Part shown: positions 34,748-40,147 of the stretch, in pieces
Position numbering within the stretch: position 1 is the first letter of the stretch
Layout of the letters: every line of letters begins with the position of its first letter
From: Nocardioides pocheonensis
Lineage (GTDB): Bacteria; Actinomycetota; Actinomycetes; Propionibacteriales; Nocardioidaceae
NCBI RefSeq assembly: GCF_003725535.1
Contig: NZ_RJSF01000019.1
Coordinates: 110,293-150,439, forward strand
Reading direction: 5' to 3'
DNA: 40,147 nt
Program-made: the position numbers and the translations under genes
The notes under the pieces: model-generated
The model's database searches: none
What the model was told of the DNA's origin: nothing
What the model saw: only the letters and a program-made list of their open reading frames with translations

Positions 34748-34973
34748 GAGCGGGCACGAATGCTGCGCGGGAGCGCGGCGAGCGGGCAGGAATGCTGCGC
34801 GTGAGGGCGGCGAGCGGGCAGGAATGCTGCGCGTGAGGGCGGCGAGCGGGCAGGAATGCTGCGCGCTCTCACCGGCTTCGGGTGCGTCCTGAAGTGGGAG
34901 TGCCCGCTCGGGACGTCCGTGGCCAGTGGGAGTGCCCGCTCGGGGTGTCGGTCGGCAGTGGGAGTGCCCGCTC
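34748..34973. repeat. Inverted 32-bp-period array B (4 direct + 3 inverted units)
   Basis: GAGCGGG occurs at 34748, 34780, 34812 and 34844; CCCGCTC at 34903, 34935 and 34967. All steps are exactly 32 bp. The units at 34780 and 34812 are identical over 32 bp. The linkers differ from array A, but the first left units of A and B share both the first 8 and the last 10 bases. Core, period and CTG at unit positions 16-18 are common (one right unit reads CTT). It fills the 257-bp gap between the convergent ffh and ROK genes. Confidence 0.9.
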
Positions 34974-34989
34974 GGCGTACGGGTTTGGC

Positions 34990-36159
34990 TCACTCCTCCA
35001 GGGCGGCCCGGGCGATCGCCATCGCGATCGCACCGGTGATCTCGGCCCGCGCTCCGAGGGCCGCCGACGCGACCCGCACGGCGGCGGCGGTGGCCGGCTG
35101 GGCATAGCGGTCCAGGGAGGCGCGCACACCCTCGACGAGGGGTGCCGCCGAGCCGAGCGGGCCGCCGACCACGACGAGGCTCGGGTTGATGCTGTTGCAC
35201 AGGTCGGCGAGCGCCCGCCCGACCGTCCGGCCGGCATCGCCGAGCACGCGGCGCACACCGGCGTCCCCCTCGGCCTCGAGGGCGAGCACCCGGTCGACCG
35301 TGAGGGTCTCGTCGTACGCCGGCTCGAGCAGCTCGAGCAGCCTCGGCACCGACACCTCGGTCTCGAGGCAGCCGCGGTTGGTGCACCGGCAGACGCGGCC
35401 GTGCTCGAGGATCTGGACGTGGCCGATCTCGCCGGCGATGCCGGTCGCGCCGCGGTAGAGGCGCCCGCCGAGCACCAGGCCCGCGCCGACGCCGCTGGCC
35501 AGCTTGAGGTAGACGAAGTCGCCGACCCCGTGGGCCGCACCGTGGTGCAGCTCGGCGAGCGCGCCGAGGTTCGCGTCGTTGTCGGCTGCCACCGGGATCC
35601 CGAGCCGCTCCTGCAGCTCGTCGGTCGGGACCAGGTCGTGCCAGCCGGGCAGGATCCCGGACCTGATCTGCGCCGACCGCCGGTCGATCGGCGCCGGCAC
35701 GCAGAGCCCGACGCCGCGCAGGTCCGCGACCTCCCGGCCGCTCGCCCGCGCGAGCGAGCGCACCATCCGGGTCGCCCGGTCGAGGGTCGCGGACCCGTGG
35801 TCGTCCACGTCGACGGGCTGGACGTCCTCGGCCAGGACGACGCCGGACCGGTCGGCGACCGCGACCCGGACGTGGTGGTGCCCGATGTCGATGCCGGCCA
35901 CGCCACCGCGGGCGCTCGTGGCCGCCACCAGCAGCGGGGGCCGGCCGCTGCCACCCTTGTGCGGGCGGCCGCGGTCCGTCGTCTCGACCGCGAGCCCGTG
36001 CTCGATCAGGTCCTGCACGAGACTCGACACGGTCGTCCGCGACAGCCCGGTCGACCGGGCGAGATCGGCCCGGCTCTGGGGACCGTCGGTCAGCAGCGCG
36101 CCGAGGACCGCGCGCCGGTTCGCGGCACGCAGCCGCTCGAGCGAGGTGCGGTCCGCCAT
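34990..36159 (-). CDS. ROK family transcriptional regulator
   Basis: 389 residues. The N-terminal winged helix (about 1-75: RANRRAVLGALL, SRADLARSTGLSRTTVSSLVQDLI) is followed by the ROK sugar-kinase-like domain: GIDIGHHHVRVAVAD, DNDANLGAL, and the zinc motif VCRCTNRGCLE (CxCGxxGC with Thr for the Gly). Such proteins (NagC/XylR/Mlc type) repress sugar genes and respond to sugars or sugar phosphates. It is divergent from a secreted GH3 glycosidase, its likely target. The ATG at 36159 follows TACCGT-N6; an upstream in-frame ATG at 36177 abuts GGAGGA without spacing and is less likely. Confidence 0.9.
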   Translation of the reverse strand: MADRTSLERLRAANRRAVLGALLTDGPQSRADLARSTGLSRTTVSSLVQDLIEHGLAVETTDRGRPHKGGSGRPPLLVAATSARGGVAGIDIGHHHVRVAVADRSGVVLAEDVQPVDVDDHGSATLDRATRMVRSLARASGREVADLRGVGLCVPAPIDRRSAQIRSGILPGWHDLVPTDELQERLGIPVAADNDANLGALAELHHGAAHGVGDFVYLKLASGVGAGLVLGGRLYRGATGIAGEIGHVQILEHGRVCRCTNRGCLETEVSVPRLLELLEPAYDETLTVDRVLALEAEGDAGVRRVLGDAGRTVGRALADLCNSINPSLVVVGGPLGSAAPLVEGVRASLDRYAQPATAAAVRVASAALGARAEITGAIAMAIARAALEE

Positions 36160-36165
36160 GTCGGC

Positions 36166-36171
36166 ACGGTA
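36166..36171 (-). promoter_or_regulatory. Leaderless-type -10 box of the ROK gene
   Basis: Minus-strand TACCGT followed by 6 nt and the ATG at 36159. Confidence 0.45.
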
Positions 36172-36225
36172 GGGCATTCCTCCGGAGAACGCACTAATAA
36201 GGCGCGTGCTGGCGATCTTTCCGCA

Positions 36226-36255
36226 TTGACGCTGCCGAATCCCGGTTCCTAGCGT
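36226..36255 (+). promoter_or_regulatory. Promoter of the GH3 glycosidase gene
   Basis: TTGACG (36226-36231) and TAGCGT (36250-36255), spaced by 18 bp. The leader to the ATG at 36319 would be about 57 nt. The AT-rich CACTAATAAGG (about 36192-36202) just upstream is the only such stretch here and a candidate ROK-binding site. Confidence 0.55.
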
Positions 36256-36318
36256 GACCGGCGACACACTCACCTCGGGGACCGGCTCGACCGGACCCGA
36301 TCTCGGGCAGGAGACGCC

Positions 36319-38331
36319 ATGCACCACCATCCCTCACGGACCCGGCGGCGATCCGCCGCGGTCCTCGTCGCCGCAGGTGCCGCGCTGCTGTCGGCGGCGC
36401 TCGTCGCCCCCGCCGGCCACGCGACCCCCGCCGGCGGCTCCGGCGGGCACGAGCACCACGGCCACGCCCTGCCCTACCGCGACGCGACGCTGCCGACCGC
36501 GACCCGCGTCGCCGACCTCCTCGGCCGGATGACGCTCCAGGAGAAGGTCGGCCAGATGACCCAGGCCGAGCGCGGCGACGTCGCGGCCGACCCGTCGCTC
36601 GTGACGACCTGGGGTCTCGGGAGCCTGCTCTCGGGCGGCGGCTCGGTGCCCGACCCGAACACTCCGGCGGCGTGGGCCGACATGGTCGACACCTTCCAGC
36701 GGGCCGCGCTCCAGACCCGCCTCGGCATCCCGATCCTGTACGGCGTGGACTCCGTGCACGGCCACGGCAACCTCCTGAGCGCGACCGTCTTCCCGCACAA
36801 CATCGGCCTCGGTGCCACGCGAGACCCGCGCCTGGTCCGCAAGGTCGGCGCGATCACGGCCGAGGAGACCCGTGCCTCCGGGCCGCAGTGGACCTTCGCC
36901 CCGTGCGTGTGCGTGGCGCGCGACGACCGGTGGGGCCGCACCTACGAGAGCTTCGGCGAGGACCCGAACCTGGTCGAGTCGATGGAGACCATCATCGACG
37001 GGCTCCAGGGCAAGCCCGGCCAGCTGGACCAGTCGCGCCACGTCCTGGCCACCGCGAAGCACTTCGCCGGTGACGGGCTGACGAGCTACGACGCGACCAA
37101 GGCCGGCACCGGCGCCTACCCGATCGACCAGGGCGTCGACCAGGTCGACCGGGCGACCTTCGACCGGCTCGCCCTGGCGCCGTACTGGCCCGCCGTGCAG
37201 CAGCACCACGTCGGCTCCGTGATGCCCTCCTTCTCCAGCGTCGACTGGACCGAGGACGGTCTCGGCAACCCGATCAAGATGCACGCCAACCGGGAGCTGA
37301 TCACCGGAGTCCTCAAGGGCGCGATGGGCTTCGACGGACTGGTGGTGTCGGACTGGCAGGCGATCAGGCAGCTGCCGGGCGACTACCGCACGCAGGTGGC
37401 CACGTCGGTCGACGCGGGCGTGGACCTGTTCATGGAGCCGTACTCCGGCAGCAGCGTCGGAGCACCCGACTTCATCGCCACGCTCGTGGGCCTGGTGCAG
37501 GACCACACCGTGCCGATGAACCGGATCGACGACGCGGTCTCGCGCATCCTGACGGCGAAGTTCGAGCTCGGGCTGTTCGAGCACCCGTTCACCGACCGCA
37601 GCCACCTCGACGACATCGGCAGCCCGGAGCACCGGGCCGTGGCCCGCAGGGCCGTGCAGGAGTCGCAGGTGCTGCTGAAGAACGACAGCGGAACGCTCCC
37701 GCTCGACGCCGACCACCCGGTGTACGTCGCCGGCAGCAACGCCGACAACATCGGCAACCAGGCGGGTGGCTGGACCCTGACGTGGCAGGGCGGCTCGACC
37801 AACGTGATCCCGGGGCAGACGATCCTCGACGGCATCCGCCACGCGGACGCCCAGGTCACCTACAGCGAGGACGCCGGCGCACCCGTGCCGGCCGGGGCCG
37901 ACGGCATCGTCGTGGTCGGCGAGACGCCGTACGCCGAGGGCTTCGGCGACGTCGGCGGTCCGCAGTGGGCCTACGACCCGGGCGACCACGGGGTCCCGCG
38001 GCCGGCGAAGACCATGGAGCTCTCCGACGCCGACAAGGCGGCGGTCGCGAAGGTCTGCGCGGAAGCCGCGAGCTGCACGGTGGTCGTCGTCTCGGGTCGG
38101 CCGGTCGTGATCGACCCGTCGTTGCTCGGACAGATCGACGCCCTGGTCGCAGCCTGGCTGCCCGGCAGCGAGGGCGAGGGCGTCGCGGACGTGGTGTTCG
38201 GCACGGCGGGGTTCACCGGCCGGCTGCCGGTGACCTGGCCGCGGTCGGTGTCGCAGGAGCCGATCAACGTCGGTGATGCCGACTACGACCCGCTGTACCC
38301 GTTCGGGTGGGGGTTGCGGACGGAGGGCTGA
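36319..38331 (+). CDS. Secreted glycoside hydrolase family 3 beta-glucosidase/exo-glucanase
   Basis: 670 residues. A signal peptide (about 1-36) has RTRRR, then AAVLVAAGAALLSAALVAPAGHA. The His-rich segment GGHEHHGHALPYRD follows. The GH3 (beta/alpha)8 domain has GIPILYGVDSVHGH, RWGRTYESFGEDP, AKHFAGDG and the nucleophile Asp345 in GLVVSDWQAI. The second domain has LLKNDSGTLPLD, and Glu540 in GETPYAEGFGD corresponds to the acid/base region of plant ExoI-type enzymes. It probably releases glucose from beta-glucans outside the cell; substrate not certain. GCAGGAG precedes the ATG. Divergent from the ROK regulator. Confidence 0.92.
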   Translation: MHHHPSRTRRRSAAVLVAAGAALLSAALVAPAGHATPAGGSGGHEHHGHALPYRDATLPTATRVADLLGRMTLQEKVGQMTQAERGDVAADPSLVTTWGLGSLLSGGGSVPDPNTPAAWADMVDTFQRAALQTRLGIPILYGVDSVHGHGNLLSATVFPHNIGLGATRDPRLVRKVGAITAEETRASGPQWTFAPCVCVARDDRWGRTYESFGEDPNLVESMETIIDGLQGKPGQLDQSRHVLATAKHFAGDGLTSYDATKAGTGAYPIDQGVDQVDRATFDRLALAPYWPAVQQHHVGSVMPSFSSVDWTEDGLGNPIKMHANRELITGVLKGAMGFDGLVVSDWQAIRQLPGDYRTQVATSVDAGVDLFMEPYSGSSVGAPDFIATLVGLVQDHTVPMNRIDDAVSRILTAKFELGLFEHPFTDRSHLDDIGSPEHRAVARRAVQESQVLLKNDSGTLPLDADHPVYVAGSNADNIGNQAGGWTLTWQGGSTNVIPGQTILDGIRHADAQVTYSEDAGAPVPAGADGIVVVGETPYAEGFGDVGGPQWAYDPGDHGVPRPAKTMELSDADKAAVAKVCAEAASCTVVVVSGRPVVIDPSLLGQIDALVAAWLPGSEGEGVADVVFGTAGFTGRLPVTWPRSVSQEPINVGDADYDPLYPFGWGLRTEG

Positions 38332-38344
38332 GCGTCCTCCTCGG

Positions 38345-38388
38345 GCGGGCGCGTCCCCGGCTTCGGCGTTGCCGGGGGACGCGCCCGC
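38345..38388 (+). terminator. Terminator after the GH3 gene
   Basis: A ~17-bp stem (38345-38361 with 38371-38388, one bulged G) around a 9-nt loop, starting 13 bp after the stop codon. No T-run. Confidence 0.75.
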
Positions 38389-38430
38389 TGCTGGGCTCAT
38401 CTCTGCGCCATGTCTGGGATCGGCGTGCGT

Positions 38431-38436
38431 TAACGT
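38431..38436 (+). promoter_or_regulatory. Leaderless-type -10 box of the amidohydrolase gene
   Basis: TAACGT followed by 7 nt and the ATG at 38444, with no Shine-Dalgarno. Confidence 0.5.
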
Positions 38437-38443
38437 CGCGCGC

Positions 38444-39517
38444 ATGGCGATCGCGCGGTTCCGGGGAGTCGTGCTCCCCGAGGGGGAGGCGAGGGACCTG
38501 TACGTCGTGGACGGCCGGGTCACCCACGAGCACCAGGCCGGCGCCGAGACGGCCGCCGAGGGCTGGATCGTCCCCGGGCTGGTCGACGCGCACAACCACC
38601 TCGGCCTCGAGGACGACGGCGCCGTCGACGACGCCACGATCGAGGCCCAGGCGCTCGCCGACCGCGACACCGGCACGCTGCTGCTGCGCGACTGCGGCTC
38701 GCCGTCGGACACCCGCTGGGTCCACCGGCGCGAGGACCTGCCCCGCCTGATCCGGTGCGGCCGCCACCTCGCGCGGACGAAGCGCTACATCCGCAACTAC
38801 GCCCACGAGGTCGAGCCCGCCGACCTGCCCGGGTACGTCGCCCGGGAGGCCGAGGGCAGCGACGGGTGGGTGAAGCTGGTGGGGGACTGGATCTCCCGCG
38901 AGGAGGGCGATCTCGCGCCGTCGTTCCCGGCCGACGCAGTGGCGCAGGCGATCGCCGTCGCACACGAGCACGGCGCGAAGGTGACCGCCCACTGCTTCGC
39001 CGTCGACTCGCTCTCGCCGCTGCTCGACGCGGGCATCGACTGCATCGAGCACGGCACCGGCCTGCGCACCGACCACCTCGAGCAGATGGTCGCCCAGCGG
39101 GTCGCGCTGGTCCCGACGGTGCAGCAGACCGACAAGTTCCCCGAGTACGTCGACGCGGCGCGCGAGCGGTTCCCGGCGTACGCGGCCACCATGGAGGACC
39201 TGCACCGGCGGCGCCGCGACGTGCTGATGGCGGCGTACGAGGCCGGCGTGGAGCTGTACGTCGGCAGCGACGGGGGCGGCTCGTCGCGGCACGGCTGCCT
39301 GCACGAGGAGGTCCTCGCGATGGCCGAGATGGGCCTGCCGGCGGAGTACGTCCTCGGCGCGGCGTCGTGGCGCGGCCGGGCATGGCTGGGCTGGAACGCG
39401 ACCCTCGAGGAGGGCGCGCCCGCCGACTTCGTCGTCTACCCCCGCGACCCGCGCAGCGACCTCGGCGTGCTCGCCGAGCCGGCGCGCGTAGTGCTGCGCG
39501 GGGCGCGGGTGGTGTAA
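38444..39517 (+). CDS. Metal-dependent amidohydrolase, imidazolonepropionase/dihydroorotase-like
   Basis: 357 residues. The composite-domain amidohydrolase fold is clear: a beta-sandwich start (RFRGVVLPEGEARDLYVVDGRV), the metal motif VDAHNH (His50, His52), a bridging Lys144 (GWVKLVGDW), His183 (VTAHCF), His203 (CIEHGTG) and Asp276 (GSDGGG), followed by the C-terminal sandwich (GAPADFVVYPRDP). All metal ligands of a binuclear centre are present. The substrate cannot be told; such proteins hydrolyse cyclic amides, dipeptides or related compounds. The long frame upstream (from 38273) overlaps the GH3 gene and is rejected. The TAACGT-N7 box supports ATG 38444. Confidence 0.85.
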   Translation: MAIARFRGVVLPEGEARDLYVVDGRVTHEHQAGAETAAEGWIVPGLVDAHNHLGLEDDGAVDDATIEAQALADRDTGTLLLRDCGSPSDTRWVHRREDLPRLIRCGRHLARTKRYIRNYAHEVEPADLPGYVAREAEGSDGWVKLVGDWISREEGDLAPSFPADAVAQAIAVAHEHGAKVTAHCFAVDSLSPLLDAGIDCIEHGTGLRTDHLEQMVAQRVALVPTVQQTDKFPEYVDAARERFPAYAATMEDLHRRRRDVLMAAYEAGVELYVGSDGGGSSRHGCLHEEVLAMAEMGLPAEYVLGAASWRGRAWLGWNATLEEGAPADFVVYPRDPRSDLGVLAEPARVVLRGARVV

Positions 39518-39542
39518 CCGTCCAGGGGCTCTCCGGGCGGAT

Positions 39543-39571
39543 TTCGTGCGTGCGGGCACCTCTGGCAGAAT
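39543..39571 (+). promoter_or_regulatory. Putative rpsP promoter
   Basis: TTCGTG (39543-39548) and CAGAAT (39566-39571) separated by 17 bp, with TGG before the -10. The leader would be about 125 nt, with AAGGAG 9 nt before the rpsP GTG. Confidence 0.45.
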
Positions 39572-39702
39572 GGCGCGCTGAGTCTTGTGCGTGAGGGACC
39601 CTCTCACCCCGATCGCGCGAGCCCTTTCGAGCGGCCGACCCGGTCCCCACCTGGTGGCGGGCTGCTCACCCACCACAGAACATCCAAGGAGACACCACAA
39701 AC

Positions 39703-40147
39703 GTGGCCGTCAAGATTCGCCTGAAGCGCATGGGCAAGATCCGCCAGCCGTACTACCGCGTCGTCGTCGTCGACTCCCGCAAGAAGCGGGACGGCCGCGT
39801 GATCGAGGAGATCGGCAAGTACCACCCGAAGGAGGAGCCCTCGTTCATCGACGTGGTCTCCGAGCGGGCGCAGTACTGGCTGGGCGTCGGCGCGCAGCCG
39901 ACCGAGGCCGTCGAGGCGATCCTCAAGGTGACCGGCGACTGGCAGAAGTTCAAGGGCCTTCCGGGCGCCGAGGGCACCCTCAAGGTGGCCGAGCCGAAGC
40001 GCGACAAGACCGAGATCTTCAACGAGGCGCTCAAGGACTCGGCGAACGAGCCGAAGTCCGAGGCCGTCACCAAGAAGGCCGCCGCCAAGAAGACCGCGGC
40101 GAAGAAGGCCGAGGAGGCGCCTGCTGCCGAGGCTCCGGCCGAGGAGG
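39703..40147 (+). CDS. rpsP: 30S ribosomal protein S16 (3'-truncated by window)
   Basis: 148 codons are visible without a stop. The start [20 protein letters not shown] is diagnostic of bS16, and the core ends near residue 85. It is followed by the extended actinobacterial tail, here Lys/Ala/Glu-rich ([22 protein letters not shown]). The start is GTG at 39703. In actinobacteria rpsP is normally followed by a KH-domain gene, rimM, trmD and rplS, which would lie outside the window. Confidence 0.96.
   Translation, partial: MAVKIRLKRMGKIRQPYYRVVVVDSRKKRDGRVIEEIGKYHPKEEPSFIDVVSERAQYWLGVGAQPTEAVEAILKVTGDWQKFKGLPGAEGTLKVAEPKRDKTEIFNEALKDSANEPKSEAVTKKAAAKKTAAKKAEEAPAAEAPAEE

Noticed and set aside
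34733-34989. Array B as an ordinary terminator for ffh and the ROK gene
   Set aside because: Inner units could pair, but the seven 32-bp-spaced cores go far beyond a terminator, and array A with the same design lies between co-directional genes.

Overview
This is a high-GC actinobacterial chromosome segment with dense gene packing, many GTG/TTG starts and GC-rich third codon positions. The gene order and protein sequences look most like Nocardioides or a close relative in Propionibacteriales (inference; no search was run). It is a conserved housekeeping stretch. From memory, the order parallels two Mycobacterium tuberculosis blocks: hupB-fbiD-gpsA-ddl-thiL-recG-rsmD-coaD, and sepIVA-DUF177-rnc-mutM-smc-ftsY-amt-glnB-glnD-ffh-rpsP. 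Here the two blocks are directly joined.

Layout. 1-106 is the lysine/alanine-rich tail of an HU-type protein, closed by a bidirectional terminator. 208-2683 holds cofC/fbiD (F420 synthesis), plsC and gpsA (phospholipid synthesis). 2680-4670 is a minus-strand pair, a PLP trans-sulfuration-type enzyme and a tandem GNAT. 4753-8121 has ddl, a DUF3515 lipoprotein, a stand-alone Lrp/AsnC ligand-binding domain, thiL and rpmB. 8344-13872 is fakA-like DAK2, recG, rsmD, coaD and a SepIVA/DivIVA-like coiled coil. 14188-16656 is yceD-rpmF-rnc-mutM. 16738-20628 is a less conserved insert: a 64-residue coiled-coil protein, a drug-efflux MFS pump divergent from its TetR regulator, and a second MFS protein. 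20790-26418 is smc, a thioesterase, a small membrane protein and ftsY. 26443-33135 is a TetR gene and a nitrogen locus with two consecutive amtB-glnK pairs followed by glnD. 33191-34732 is ffh. 34990-39517 is a ROK regulator divergent from a secreted GH3 glycosidase, then an amidohydrolase. The window ends inside rpsP.

Most notable: (1) two intergenic arrays, after sepIVA (13871-14109) and after ffh (34748-34973). Each has four direct copies of a unit with an exact 32-bp period followed by inverted copies with the same 32-bp period (four and three). Both share a bipartite motif, GAGCGGG(C/T) and then CTG at unit positions 16-18. I do not recognise this element. (2) The second AmtB has Glu in place of the first twin-His residue, next to a normal paralogue. 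(3) Four palindromic operators at 20-16-20 bp spacing lie between tetR and the efflux pump. (4) Seven genes have a TANNNT box 6-7 nt before the start codon, suggesting leaderless mRNAs. (5) Ddl has Glu where the family signature has the metal-binding Asn.

Functional links: GlnD is expected to modify the GlnK proteins at Tyr51, and these gate the Amt channels. FtsY and Ffh form the SRP targeting pair. Smc and the SepIVA-like protein serve chromosome organisation and division. The ROK gene probably controls the adjacent glycosidase.
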